Source of the DNA: Oxyruncus cristatus
Lineage: Eukaryota > Chordata > Aves > Passeriformes > Cotingidae
Direction: 5' to 3'
NCBI GenBank assembly: GCA_013399855.1
Contig: VXAY01004756.1
Coordinates: 2,071,598 to 2,135,597, forward strand
Length of the DNA stretch: 64,000 nt
The notes under the pieces were generated by a model, which was not told the origin of the DNA, made no database searches, and saw only the letters and a program-made list of their open reading frames with translations. Position numbers and translations under genes: made by a program. Below are positions 24,848-37,380 of this stretch, piece after piece; positions within the stretch are counted from its first letter, which is position 1; the number at the start of each line of letters is the position of its first letter.

Positions 24848-25538
24848 TCATTATTAAAATAAGAGACAAAAAAAGGAGAATTTTTTTTTTTTTGGTACCT
24901 TTTATACTGGGCAAAATATTTGCCCAGAGTACGTCATTCTCTGCATCTTGACTTACTTAAAGTGTAAATGTGGTGACCTTTAAAAACTGGAACAAAATGT
25001 GCCAGAGAGGTTTTATTGTTTTATTGCAAAATGATCAAAAATACCACTGGGAAGAAGAAAAAAGGTACCTTTTTTTCTAAGTAACCACTAATGCTCGTGC
25101 CCTTTAATTCTAGTTATAATCCAAATCTAGTTATAATTAAAGTCTTTCATTTTCTCCCTAAACCCACCTAATCAATGTTACACTTTCTTCTCTATTTTTT
25201 GTTTTCAAGAACTAATCAAGTTAATGTTCCTCCTGATCGTGCACATTTGTACTCAGTTATGCTGTAGCTGCTTTTGATGTCAGCATTTCATTTTCATCTG
25301 ACCTCTGATCAGGAAAATGACTTTAAACAATGCCAAGGAATATATATTACAGCCCAAAAAGCCACCAAAACAAAAAACAATCATAATTAGAAACTGAAGA
25401 TTTAAGACCTCCAAAATTGCATCAGACACTTTCCCATTTGACAGTAAATCAAAATAGTGTTTCCAAATCAGGCTTTGTAGTCAAGTTGAAATATCTTCAA
25501 TAATTTCACTTCTTCCCAGAAGGACTTTAGTCACCCAC

Positions 25539-25543
25539 AAAAA

Positions 25544-25575
<32 letters not shown>

Positions 25576-25600
25576 AAAGGCAAAAAAAAAGGCAAAAAAA
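25539..25600. repeat. Long poly-A / A-rich simple repeat
   Basis: A run of 24 A, then 'g', about 15 A, 'ggc', 9 A, 'ggc' and 7 A. No AATAAA or coding-like sequence lies upstream, so a retrocopy tail is not supported. Confidence 0.9.
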
Positions 25601-27170
25601 TCAAGAGCTGCAGCAGAAATCAGGGCCTGAAAAAGGAAACCAGAAGATCGTGTTTGAATGGAAGTGGCAAAGACAAATTAATGAGGAGACAGAATGGAAA
25701 GAATGAAGATTGTTGGGAGTCTGAAAAGGCAAATATACAAGGAGATCTCTCTGATATCTTTGATATTCTGCCGATGAAGATTGCTGTCAATAAAGATGGT
25801 CCCAAATAAAGATGTCCCAGTAAAGGTGTTCTGGATCTTTTCAAGGTTTTTAAGGAGGCTGCAGGTATCTCTTCCACGTTTTTCCCTGCACAGCACTTGC
25901 AATCCAAATTCTGTCCTGATAATCAGGGTGAGGCGCTCACACACGCGAAGAAAAAGCTGCAGTTGTTAATTTGGGTCAGATTAGGGAAGATGGGGTTGTA
26001 GGAACTAGACCCAAGGTGGGTTTCAGCACCAATCTTTTGGTACTAACCCAAAAGGCTGCTGTTTCTTGCTTCAGAAGTTGTTTTCTGGGTGTCTGAGCTG
26101 ACCTTTGAGCAAGTCCCCCAGAAATGCACAGTTCCAGTCCCCTCCTCTTCCTGCCCTGCATGTCCCACACCCCGCTTTCCCCATGGCTCTAGAACACGCT
26201 CAGACACTGCAGAACTATCATTTCCAGGGGATTTCACATTTACGTTTTCAGCAACAGGTATTTTATCTTTGCACTGGAACAAATCTGCTTGATATCTGGC
26301 AATTTTTGGTTTCTGTTTGCTTTCTTTACCAGCCTAAAAATAGAGTTGTTGGACCAGCTCTTGCCACCCAAGTGAAGCTTCCTCTCTGAAGCCAGCCCTG
26401 AAACAAAGCCCTTCTCTCTTTGGAGACAGAGGCAGCTATTCTTTGATCTGACTGAAACCAATGACTCAGGCACTGAAAAACGAGCCAAACATAAACAATA
26501 AATTCGGCAGGAATTAAAATATCAATAGTAATAACAGCAACTCACAGCAACATTTACCGTTTTTGCACTCTTTTTGCATCTAAAGTTCCACAGTTCTTTG
26601 GAGCGACCCAAGACTCTGAAGAAGAGCCAGATCCTTGTGCAAACTTTGGGAGCTCACAAACACACTGGATGTCTCAAAACTTCAAATCTAATTTCGGATA
26701 TGAGCTGGGAGTGACTTTGGAAGGAGTTAAGAGGCAGGAGAAACGACAGGGCTTGAAACTCAGCGCTCACACGAGCCATGCCAACGAGAGCAATAAGAAC
26801 TACACGCTGCTTAAGCTGCTTCCCTTTATGGCCACTCTTGCCACTGACAGGTAGTCCTTGGATGTGGATTTTCTTTCCAGGTGATGGAAGAAAGGGCATG
26901 GAAGTGCGGCAGGAGTTATGGATCCGGGAAATAACAGGTGTTTGATGGGGGACAGCTTTGGGGTGGGAAAGGCAGGCGGTGGGGGGTGAGGGAAAGGAGT
27001 CATTCCCAGGAGCAGGTGGTCCCTGGGGCCTGTCAAGTGACTGGAGGGATGTGGCCGTGATTGACAGCTTCTGTGCTGGCTGTCAGGGGGGTTGCTTCAG
27101 CTGCAGAGAGTTGCCAGGGACATATGGCAGGATAGGGATAGCCAAATTTTAGGAGCACGTCGACAATGTA

Positions 27171-27800
27171 GGCTATAAAAATACCTTTTCCAGAACTTCT
27201 GGTGCCTGGAGGAGCCACAGGAGGGGAGTGGAGAGGGCAGAATTCCCGTCACCCCAGCACTCTCGATATAGTGGGAGGCTCAGGTGAGTTCCCAGGAGAG
27301 GAAAAACAAGCTGTGGGTTCCCAGACTCACAGCAGTGACGGACCAATCTCAGGGCAGCCCACACACACCTACACCCCACCAGCGCTAAGGGTCTGGGAGA
27401 GCATCTCCTGATCAAAAGCCACCTGAGATAAGCCTGTTGCTGCAGGAAGACAGACACAGCTGAGGGCTTCCTGCTCTGGGGGAGCCTGGAGAAACCAGTG
27501 TCAGGGCTGGAAATCTCCTTCTCAAAGGGAAGGCGACTCTGGGACGGCTGCAGAAAGTCTGGTGAGGCAGAGAACATGTGTAGGAGACACCTGTAGCACC
27601 TGGGAAGGACACAGCGCCTTTGTGGGTCACAGCAGCTGTGCCTCTGACTCACATGGCCAAGAAGGAATGCAGGACACAACAGCCAGCCCTGTGCCGTGCT
27701 TGGAAGCTGGTATAGGGAAGTCAGAGGAGTCCTGGCCCATGGCCAACCCCAGAGCAGCCCTGCAAAGAGCACAGCACCCCTTCACACTGCACTGAACCCT
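27171..27800. other. GC-richer block with TATA-like box and splice-donor-like site
   Basis: GC content rises against both flanks. 'ggctataaaaatacc' at 27171-27185 resembles a TATA box, and 'ctcaggtgagtt' near 27279-27290 matches the splice donor consensus (CAG|GTGAGT), with GT at 27284. The minus strand stays open for 199 codons (27173-27772), the longest frame here, but it is rich in L/C/S/P and has no domain I recognise. It could be an unannotated first exon, a decayed LTR or chance. I do not call a gene. Confidence 0.3.
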
Positions 27801-30687
27801 CTGCCCCACACACACTGAAACTCCCGTGCAAGGGCAGACCCACAGAGCTTCCTATTTCTTTTAATTATTAGGATTTGCCCCGGGGCCTTTTGGAAGCGTT
27901 CAGACAACCATTGTGGCTCCTGTTCCCACACTTTCCCTTCCTCAGCTGGTTGTCTGCTGTTGCAAAACTCAGAGACAATGCCACAAAATACTGGAAGTTT
28001 AAAAAAACCTTAAGGAATGTCTTAAGGTTCTGTTTGTCTTCTGTTTGTCCCAGAAGCTGCTCAGGTCCTGCACAGGAGGCACCTCAAAGCTTGCAAAGGT
28101 CTCCACCGAGCTGGCACCTGGCACATTGAAATGCCTGTTATTTCAATTTATATTCTGCATGGGGTTTGAATGCTTTATCAATCACCCAGGAGATAACACC
28201 CAAACAAACATGGAACAGGTTTAATGATAAGCCCTATCAGGAGTTATCATCTTTCAGCTGTTAAATGCCTCGACGCTTGGCCAAAGCAAATGCAGGCAGA
28301 CTCAAGATGTACATTTTGAAATGAAGAGAAATACTGAGAGCAGCCCGATGACAGTGATCTCAGTGGATGACTTGCTTTGACTCTGACAATCCTGTGAGTA
28401 CAGAGATTATCTTGCAGGGATGGATTATATATTATTACAGCCCATTAGGTCCATCTTCTAAGTCTCACCGTTTTAACAGCACATTTAACAGCATGCAAAT
28501 AGTGGGGGGGAAAAAACAGTTTTCTTACTCCTTTCTCAGCACTGTGCATCCCCAGACTGAATTTATCCAAGGCCAGCATCAGAAAATTTGTCTTTAAGTT
28601 AAATGAGACTCAACAATTCATTCCACCAGTGCACAGAAAGCTGTCACGTGTCCCCACCGACCGAACCTCTTTGCACATGTACTGGGATATTTCACTGCCA
28701 GAAGCTGATGGAGGAGCAGTGGCTCAGCCTGATGGATTTATTACAGTTCTGCTGTTGAGGAACTGAGGGGTCTTTCCACCCACAAATACTGGTTAAAATA
28801 TTAACTGCAAATAAATGGAGAGGAGAGCCTCTGCAGAGCCGAGCACCACAACAGAGCTGCTGGCAGACAACGGGGAGCAAACCACCCCGACAGGGTGTTG
28901 GAAAAATATTTCCTCCAGCTTCTTTCCATGAGAAAGTCAGTTAAGTCCCCAAGTCTCTCCTGGTTTGCTGCCAAAGCCATGTGAAAACACAATGGTTGCC
29001 TGATTTCAACATATAATATGACACAGACTTGATAAATACCGGGCTCAAGTTCACAGGCTTTACAAAGCTGTTTCATTGCGTGTTTAAAGGGCTTGATCCT
29101 GGTCCAGCTGAAGTCAATGGACATTCTCTCATTTACCACAGGATGAGGTCCCAAAGCCTTGAAGGAATCCAGCCCTGCAGTTATAAAACACTGTCCCTCA
29201 TGCACAGAAATGTTAGAGGCTCTTGTAAAAACCAGACTGCCAAAATGCAAATCAGTTATTTTGGTGCAAAAGATCTAATGCCTTTTTGATCTGGATTGGG
29301 TTTGTCTCTCCTCTTGGATTAAGCATTCCCACCATTTTCACTACACTGGTTTTTAGTGTCCTGCAGCTGGATCTGCTGGAAAGGACTGTCCAACCCTTGC
29401 ACACAGGCCTAAGGCAGGAAAAGCAGCTTCTGAACACAGGCTCAGGTACCGAGCACAGCAACCTCAGGGGTTTGGATTTGGTTGCTGAAGGGATAGTTTT
29501 AATGTTTAAAAAAACCAGCTGCAGCCTTGAACTGAAGCCAGTTTGAGCTCATTAAAGGTTTTATCCTGTAATATAAACCCATTGCTTGAAAAAATAGTTT
29601 TAGGCTAATATTTGCTGTGGAATTCCAAACGAGGGTTCCATGTAGATGAAATAAAACTTCTCTTGGGCTTGAATTTTTATGACATCTATGTCAAATTACT
29701 TCCAATTCATCAAATGTTCCTGTGCTGTGTTCTCATAACTAAGAAATAGAAAAATTGGGATTATTGCTGACGCACAGTGACTTCCTGAGTGATGCATTGC
29801 AAATGCAGCTCTTCAGCTGCCACGAAGACAAGAGCAGCCTTTGCAAATGCAGGAGCAGGGGCAGAACTTTCTCCCGTGGCTGCTGAAATAACAGAGAGGA
29901 AATTCAGTCCCCCTTGTTGATGAGAATATTTTGTCAATAATGGGTCCACTAAAAACAAACATTTATGTTCCAAACTCTGCCATCCTACTTCTGCCTTCTC
30001 TTGGAAGTGGCCCCAAGGAAATGTAGAACTGCTTTTCCAGTAACAGAGGCATAATCTGGTCCTCAAAGGGTGAAAGTGCAGCATCCAGATGTTGAAAGGT
30101 CAGCACATCGTCACTTGGAAGTTACTCAAAATCTCTCTCCATCTCTGGTCTTCTTTAATCAGAAGGCCAACAAAACCCAGAATTCCAATAACAAATGTCA
30201 TCACTTGGGATAAATGTCTTCCTCCTGCCACTGTACAATCCATAAATTTGACAGGAAATCAATCACCACCACTGCAAGAATATTTTAAAGAAAATCCCTT
30301 TTGAATTCTCGAAGGAACTAAAGAGAATACCAAAAGAATCAAAGATCCCTCTCCTGAATTCCTTTGAAATGTACGATCCCCCAATGGTTTCTTTCCAAAA
30401 TCAGAAGCAGATTTGGTAATGAAGCAGATATTTCTCACATTTAGCACTGCCTCCCCCCAGTAACGACAGGGACACGCAGCATTATGGGGATAAACTTTGC
30501 TTTTTTAAAACCCTGCAGATTCTCAGAGACCTGAGAGATGATGGCAGGGACACAACTCCTGCCCACATCCTTTAGGGAAGCAGCGGGAATCAAGACTTTT
30601 AAAATAATAACCAGGTCATCACATCCTCTACGTGTGATGTAGATGTTGATGTCCTTCGAAGTCTTGTCCTTGTTGGCCTTCAAAAAA
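27801..30687. other. Non-coding stretch, no gene seen
   Basis: CR1-free. A 149-codon minus-strand frame (28801-29250) has no recognised similarity. The segment near 29090-29120 ('ttgatcctggtccagctgaa' followed by 'gtcaatgg') resembles a motif found in old amniote repeats and is discussed as a finding. No RNA gene seen. Confidence 0.5.
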
Positions 30688-31065
30688 GTCTGGGAGAATC
30701 AGGATTGCTCAGCCTGGAGAATAGAAGCTTTGGGGTGACCTAACTGGGGCCTTCCAGTTCCTGAAGGAGTTACAAGAAAGATGGAGAGAGACTGTTTGCA
30801 AGGGCCTGGAGTGACAGGGCAAAGGGGAATGGCTTCAGATTGAAAGAGAGAAGATTTAGATTGGATAGAAGGAAGAAATTCCTGGCTGTGAGGGTGGGGA
30901 GGCCCTGGCCCAAGTTGCCCAGAGAAGCTGTGGCTGCCCCTGGATCCCTGGAAGTGTCCAAGGCCAGGTTGGACGGGGCTTGGAGCAACCTGGGCTAGTG
31001 GGAGGGGGTGGAATGGGATGGGCTTTAAGGTCCCTTCGAACACAGACCATTCTGGGATTCTATGG
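30688..31065 (+). mobile_element. CR1 LINE fragment with RT C-terminus
   Basis: Sense CR1 of about 380 bp. It starts at 'tctgggagaatcaggattgc' (the ELGLFSLE-type coding block), passes 'gttacaagaaagatggagag', then the conserved 3' region. It ends at 'cattctgggattctatgg', an almost intact CR1 terminus. It lacks the 'ggtgtccctgcccatggca' block (replaced by 'gggagggggtgg'), so a short deletion lies near 31000. 5'-truncated. Confidence 0.92.
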
Positions 31066-32311
31066 CAGTCAGAGGGAGCTCAAAGCCCCCTTCACAATGG
31101 GGTGCCCAAATCCCTGTACCACCAACCCGGTGGTGAGAAGATTTTCTCTGCCTTTCCTTGCTGCTACTCAACAAAACCAGAGGGACTGAAAGGAGAAAGT
31201 TTCCAGGGAAAACTGACTCTTCAGCATCACATCTTACAGCAAGTCCTGGTGTCTGACCTTGCTGCCAAGACTTGATGCATTTAATAGCAAACAGTGACCA
31301 GCACAACGTTCTTCGAGTGTGGAGGTCAGCCTGCTGTGCCCACACGTGGTGCAGATTAATCCCTGGGGAAATACGTCCCCACACAGCGGCAAAATCCCAA
31401 CCAAAGCTTCAGGGGCTGAAGCCACCCCACCTGACCTGGAACCCGCTGCTCTGACCTCTCCTCCTGAGAGGGGCAATGTGGTGGTGACGAAGATGAGAAC
31501 GAGCTGCTTCTTGGCCGAATCCCTCTGAAATCCCGGATGCGGAGAAGGGGCCATCGCAACCAGTTCCACCGGCAACACTTGGGGAAAAAAAAGGGAGCGA
31601 TGGGAAGTGAGTTCCGCGTGTGGGAGGATGTGCTCGCAGGATCTTCGTGCTGTTCCTCTTCCTTTCTGGCTCCCAGGGAGAGCCAGACATCTCCTGTCAG
31701 GCTGAGGCAGCTGGGCACACAGGGAAGCTGCAAACCGGCACAGGGGGGGACGGCCAGGACATTTTCCTTCCTTCCCCAGTGGAGCGGAGGATATTTTGGT
31801 CGTGCAGTTTTGGATTTAGGCACTGGAGTCTGCCTCGCTTGCTGAATCCTTTTTTGGATTTGGCCTTAAAACCTTATGTTCAGCAGCATTTGTTTTATCT
31901 CCGAGACTTAGAACACAAGGAGAATTTGGCTTGGCTGTTTTCTTTCTTCATTCACACCAGGAATCCTGTGAATTCATGTGGATGGAAGTATGATAATAAT
32001 CTCTCCTTTGAATTCATCCCCATAATAGGACACCGAGGCTGCACAGCCACGCAGAGCACAAAGGGAGTGATTTGCAGTTCAGGATGTCAAATGTGTCTCC
32101 AGATTTCTTAAGTTTTCACTGTAATACTGAACTAGACTTTTGGTAGCAGACTGTGAGCTCTTTTAAAAATAGTTTAGACAAGACATTTGGGAGAAAATGT
32201 TAAAGCATATTAACTAGTGAATAAAAAACTAACACAGAAAATTGTATTTTCCAAGCTGTGGAGCTGCTGAAGTCAAGGCTGTGAGACCTGTAACTCTGTC
32301 TCAAAAGACTT

Positions 32312-32354
32312 CAGCAAATTATACATAATGGGCCAGCAAATTTTACATAATGGG
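32312..32354. repeat. Short tandem duplication (2 x 21 bp)
   Basis: The 21 bp at 32312-32332 (starting 'cagcaaattatacataatgg') are repeated at 32334-32354 with one substitution (A to T). Confidence 0.85.
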
Positions 32355-33903
32355 GACATTTCTGTTCTGTTTTATAGTTTTTAATTCATTGCATAAATGT
32401 AGCAGAGCAGAAGTCAATGTTATGTGCTTATTTTATTTAAGTGTCTATCAGAGAATAAGGAAAAACAGACAAAAAAATACATTTCTAGAAATAATTTGAC
32501 CCTCAATATTTACTGGCAGGGCTTTATTTAGCCAGCTGAAAAAAAAAACAGTCATGAAATTAAGACCACCTTGCTGATTAGAAGACTTTTGTTCCGAGCC
32601 TTGGAGTAAAATAAGTAATTCTAAATGTGCAAGTGTTTGCATTTAGTCACTGTATATAAAAACATACAGTTTTCTCCAGCAGGGAGCTGCAGTCGGAGCA
32701 GGCATCCAATTGGGGCTGTTATTCTGCAGGAATCTTTGCATTCTGCAAGGACAGGCAGAATATACATTCTGAGTGAATTTAAATGATTCTTGTTTTTAGA
32801 AAAGCTGTCAGAGATTTTCACCGAGGCAGAGCGGGACAAAATAGACCCGGAATGTTCAGCGCTTCCGTAAAGCACAGAGATTTAGCGTCCTCCAGACACG
32901 GAAAGGGGAGGGTAAAAGGTAATCCAGAGATGAGTGGACAAATCCTGGAAGGGATGGGTAAAGATAACACAAGTTTCTGAAGTGCCATGGAAAGTCTCTT
33001 CAGGGAAGTGATGTCGTACAAGAAGAGAGGACCAGATGGCAAACTGGCAGAGTGTGTTCCTCTGCCAAAACCAGCGTGTCAGGAGAAGGAGAAAAGTGGA
33101 ATTAGACGAACGGAAGGAGATAAGAAGTGATTTGATTTGGAACCACAAGAGCTGTCAGAAGATGAGGAGGAGTTTGGCTGAACTTTGTGGAAGTGAGAAG
33201 CTTCCTGCAAAGCAGGGCAACGAGTTTATGCTCCCTCAGTGAAATCTAGTGCTCTGTGTGCTCCCAAGGTGGTGTGAATGTGCTCAGCTCCCGGAATTGT
33301 GCCTGTTAAAGGGTGTGAGAGAGGGAGTTCTGCTTCCTAACGTGGATAATTAACTCTCTGTGCTCTGAGAGAACGTGGCTTTAACTCAGCTCCCCACAGG
33401 TACCGTCACCCAAACATTTCCCGGGCTGCCAAGCTGGGAAGGCCACAGAGGAAATAAATGTTTCCCTGATTTCAGCAGGAGAGAGGGATTTGTTTTAACA
33501 AAATGTCGGTGAGGAGAGGGGGACCCAGGGGTGGACAATTCTGGGAGAAGTGACCCTACACTTTGGTTGCGAGGTGATATCCCCACACCAATCAATTGAG
33601 TATAACTTAATATAAATATAAACCAGACCTGTCATTGCCCTTGTGGCTGATTTAAATTTATAGCTTAAGGGTGGTACAGAGAACAAAATCATGGAGTTCA
33701 ACACCATTTTTTTTGTGTTCTGCATCCACTCAGCTCAACCACTGTGATGCCACCAAGTCAGTTCTCCCAGGAGCCACCCCAAGAGTCACCACCAACACAC
33801 CCCATCGTCCCCAGTTCTCAGTATCAACAGGCTGTGATGGACATGGGTGTTCCCCCACCCACTGTATCTCACGTAACAACCTCTTTCCAAAGTTAGATGG
33901 CAT

Positions 33904-33990
33904 TTAATAGACACATTAACAGACATAAAAAACACTTATAGACACCAGAAGACATCAACACACATTCATAGACTACATAGACATATATGA
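33904..33990. repeat. Degenerate AGACAT/AGACAC simple repeat
   Basis: Seven 'agaca' or 'agacta' cores spaced irregularly by 5-20 bp ('tagacacattaacagacata', 'tatagacaccagaagacatc' and so on). It looks like an old, eroded tandem repeat. Confidence 0.6.
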
Positions 33991-34145
33991 AGTCAAATCA
34001 AAGAAAGATCCTAATGAGCTCTACTTGGAGAAAGTACAGACTAAGGATGTCAAAAATTCAAAAATAATTAAACTATTGTCCTACATTCCCAACTGCTTCA
34101 AATAAAAAAAATGCAAGGTTAGGAATCTACCTCCTGATTATATTT

Positions 34146-34250
34146 AGAACCACAGAATCACAGAATTGTTTAGGTCGGAAAAGATCATCTAGTCCAAGCA
34201 TTCCCCCAGCACTGCCAAGCCCACCATTAATCATGTCCTGAAGTGCCACA
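34146..34250 (-). mobile_element. CR1 LINE 3' terminal fragment, second subfamily
   Basis: Antisense terminus: 'agaaccacagaatcacagaa', 'ttgtttaggtcggaaaagat', 'catctagtccaagcattccc', then 'cagcactgccaagcccacca'. About 105 bp, 5'-truncated after 'gaagtgccac'. Confidence 0.85.
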
Positions 34251-35005
34251 AAATTCACGTTTTCTTGTACTTCGAAATGTTGATTATTTATTCTAAATAA
34301 AAGGCAGTTCAAGGTGCTTTCTTTAAGAAATGGAAAATTCCGTTTTGAGAACGTGACAAGATGAACAAACAGCAATGTGATGAAACAGTCTGCTTAGAAA
34401 GGGAGCGAGAACAACGGCGAAATGTAATAAATGAGAATTAAAACAAATTTAATCAGACGTTAAGAGAAATTATGTTTGAAATACAATAAAACTTCCTTCC
34501 TGTTGTATGTTTCTAGACATGCCTGATCTTAACAAAATTGTAGCTTCTACCAAAAAAATTCCACTTTTCTCCAATTACTCTGTTTATTTTGGCTTGGTTT
34601 ACACTCCGTTCTCTCTCTCCAGTCAGGCTTCACTGTGACCTTCTGGCCTTTGCCAGTGGCCTTTATTTTTGCAGCAGCTCCACTGGAGGAGCTCATCTCT
34701 CGAGCACGTCTTCACAGCTCTGTGTGCAGGCGGCCACTCGCTCCCTTCCCGGGTTCTGCAGACCCTGAGGAGGCCCTTCTCCATGGGAATAAATAGAGGA
34801 GAATGGCAGTGAGATGGATGAAGTCAAACAGCGCTCAACAAGAGCTCGCTGCAGAGCCCAGACAGCGAGGAAACCCTCCCCTCTGCCGCTGGAAATGCGA
34901 GTAAACGTCGAGTGCTCATCTGTGTCGATGGCTGAGTCAGCTCAGAGGCATGAGACAAATATTCCAAACTTGCTTTTCACAGGGTTATTCCCACAATCCT
35001 ATTTA
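34251..35005. other. Non-coding stretch, no gene seen
   Basis: No element or exon recognised. Frames do not exceed 85 codons. Confidence 0.6.
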
Positions 35006-35180
35006 TCACAGAATCATATGGGGTGGAAAAGCCCTCTCAGACTATGGAGCACACCCCCCCCCCCTGCCTGATGCCCACCTTGTCCCCAGCCCAGAGCACT
35101 GAGTGCCACGGCCAGGCCTTCCCTGGACACCTCCAGGGCTGGGCACTCCAAACCTCCCTGGGCAGCCCCTGCCAATGTTT
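35006..35180 (-). mobile_element. CR1 LINE 3' fragment
   Basis: Antisense CR1: 'tcacagaatcatatggggtg', 'gaaaagccctctcagactat', a 12-C run, then 'ccttccctggacacctccag' and 'aacctccctgggcagcccct'. The 'gaaaagccctctcagac' signature is shared with the terminus at 51365, which suggests the same subfamily. Confidence 0.8.
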
Positions 35181-36241
35181 AAGCAATTAGAACTGGTTTG
35201 CTACACTTGAAACCATCCCATTTTCATGCTTAAAGAAATAACAAACTCTCTGGTACATAAATAATAAAAAGTGCCTTGTTTTTAGTTATTATGGGACTAA
35301 AGTATGCGCATGGCACAATAACTGCTGATTTATGAGCCAACAGCCCTTGCTTCACTTAATATATGTTACCAATGCAACGTTCCAACTTTCATTTCACCTG
35401 GAAAACAGCCCTGTGAGGCGACAAGGATCTTTGGGATAAATACCAGCGTGTGCATCACTGTGGCTCCTGCTTCCCTGCAGCCATTGAAGTCACCAGGTCT
35501 GAAGGTGGACCTCAGCTCAGAGGAACTTTTCAAAGGTGAAAAATATACCTCCTCTCCCCTCAGAAAAACCTCGAGGCTTTTCCTCGGCTCTATTTTAGAC
35601 CATGCAAGTTCATACACAGAATGTGTCTGAAAGATCTAGAAGGGAAAAGCCTTTAATCAGGATTATTACAGATGACAGAGCGAAGGTTTCTTTAATTAAT
35701 GGTCCTTTCTGGCAACCGGTGCCACTGTAAAATTAGCTCCAAATTTGTTCTGCCATGTTTACGGGCTCCAGTTCAAAAACCCATGAAGTGTGGAGTGTTT
35801 TACAAGCTCCTGCAGCAACACAGAAAAGCAGGTGGTTGGACCCAGTATGGGAAGAAAATAAATGCAGCCATTTATCTAGAACAATTTGCAACCCACCGGG
35901 AGAGCTCAGATACCAGAGCAGTGACAGCTTCAGGATATCCACGGAGCAGCTCAGCTGTGGAGTGATTGGATTTCCACCCAAAATCTGCACAGCAATTCGG
36001 CTGCCAAGGAGAAAGAAACGTGCACTGCACACCCTCTCCTGCATCCAGCACTCCCGGGGCTGGATCCACGTGGATTTACGGGTTTCATAACCTCATGTTT
36101 CCTGCCAGGTTTTTATCAAGCTCTCTGCTTTTGCCATCATTAACCAAGTCTGTCAGGAACTCTGCAATAGTTAATTAACTAATTAATTGCTTTGCACTCC
36201 TGAGTGGCAGGGAAAGCACCTCCAAGGCTGACTTTGTTTAT
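35181..36241. other. Non-coding stretch, no gene seen
   Basis: Open frames up to 111 codons on both strands, none recognised. A short TTAATTAA-rich patch lies at 36167-36189. Confidence 0.6.
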
Positions 36242-36416
36242 CATGGAATCCTAGAATTTTTTTGGGTTGGAAGGGGCCTTAAAGATCATCCAATTCCACC
36301 CCTTGCCTTGGGAAGGGACACTTTCCACTATCCCAAGCCACGTCCAACCTGGCCTTGGACACTTCCAGGGATCCAGGAGCAGCCACAGCTTCTCTGCCCA
36401 ACCTGTTCCAAGGCTG
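36242..36416 (-). mobile_element. CR1 LINE 3' fragment
   Basis: Antisense CR1: 'catggaatcctagaattttt', 'ttgggttggaaggggcctta', 'cctggccttggacacttcca' and 'gcagccacagcttctctgcc'. It lacks the 'ccaggttgctccaagccc' block, replaced by 'cccaagcc', so it carries a small internal deletion. 5'-truncated. Confidence 0.88.
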
Positions 36417-36912
36417 TACGGTGAGATGGGAATTATTCTCCTGTTCCCCAGCTCTTGGGCTGACAACAGGTGCTGCCAGTCTTCCCATCACAGCCTGAAT
36501 TTTTGTGGATTTAGGTTTTTCTGTCCCGAACAGCGCAGCTGCCTGGAGCTTGTTCCGCTCTCTTCCTCCAATATTACATTTCCCCCCATGAAATAAAGCA
36601 TTTTTCCTGCTTAAAACAGGGCTTTGAAAAGCTAACCCCCGACGCAGGTTCACACATCCCTATGATTCCTCTGCACGCTCGTGTACATCCCAAGGATATT
36701 ATTCACCAGGATGGGACCCCGGAGCGGCTGTTGGAGACTCGGGACACCGTTCTGCAGGAATCACTGGGTACAGATTTGCAGGTGCAGATGCAAAACCATC
36801 AGGCACAACTGAAAAGTCCTTCAAGGCTTATAAAACATGCAGTGCATCTGTTCCTACCTCAGCTCCGGGGCTTTGCCTCTGCATCTGTGTCAAACCACAC
36901 AACAAAGAGGCA

Positions 36913-36962
36913 CAGATCTGTTGGATTTCTCCAGGCTCAGATCTGTTGGATTTCTCCAGGCA
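36913..36962. repeat. Tandem duplication (2 x 25 bp)
   Basis: The unit beginning 'cagatctgttggatttctcc' occurs at 36913 and again at 36938, identical over at least 23 bp. Recent local duplication. Confidence 0.9.
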
Positions 36963-37012
36963 CACATCTTCTTTTTTTGTCGTTGGGTTGGAATCTTTTT
37001 TCTCCTTTTCTC

Positions 37013-37066
37013 TGTTTTTTTTTCTTTTTTTTTTTTAATTATTATTATTATTATTTATTTTTTTAG
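37013..37066. repeat. T-rich / (ATT)n low-complexity tract
   Basis: T runs of 9-11 bases followed by five ATT units and another T run. Confidence 0.85.
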
Positions 37067-37380
37067 AAGTACTTCTGAACTCAAAATCGATTTACACTGA
37101 TCTGCTGTTTGGTCTTCTAAGCCCCTTGGCTTGACAATGTGGTGTAATTTGTAAGTGCTCCAGGGCAGATTGTTCTCAGACTACTTAGAATTGAGTCCAT
37201 GAGGAAGGGGGTCTACTCCACGATTTTTCCAGGGTGAAGCACCACACGGAAGTTGTGCCACTGGGCTTGTGTATTTTCCTCTAATTATGGAGCACTGCAG
37301 GTGAAGTTGGGGCAGAATTATGATGTATTTGCAGCCCCTTGGCAAGGTTGGCCATCCCTGCTTTGCTCTTCTTTGGTGTC

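Larger units (their letters stand above)
24401..27170. other. Non-coding stretch, no gene seen
   Basis: Includes the gap at 24779-24835 and the A-rich repeat at 25539-25600. The first 220 bp (24401-24620) are GC-rich and may be a diverged CR1 continuation, but I could not align them by eye. No exon or RNA gene recognised. Confidence 0.5.
31066..34145. other. Non-coding stretch, no gene seen
   Basis: About 3 kb without CR1. Two overlapping opposite-strand frames occur (31356-31823 minus, 155 codons; 31620-32111 plus, 163 codons). The plus frame starts with a hydrophobic 'RRIFVLFLFLSGSQG' stretch that imitates a signal peptide, but no domain follows. A small tandem duplication lies at 32312-32354 and a degenerate AGACAT-type repeat at 33904-33990. 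Confidence 0.5.
36417..37380. other. Non-coding stretch, no gene seen
   Basis: Contains the 25 bp tandem duplication (36913-36962) and a T-rich tract (37013-37066). A 134-codon plus frame (36662-37066) ends in an F/Y run from that tract and is not protein-like. Confidence 0.6.

Noticed and set aside
25539..25600. Poly-A tract as tail of a processed pseudogene
   Set aside because: No polyadenylation signal or coding-like sequence upstream.
31620..32111. 163-codon frame with signal-peptide-like start
   Set aside because: The hydrophobic stretch is short, no domain follows, and an equally long frame overlaps it on the other strand.
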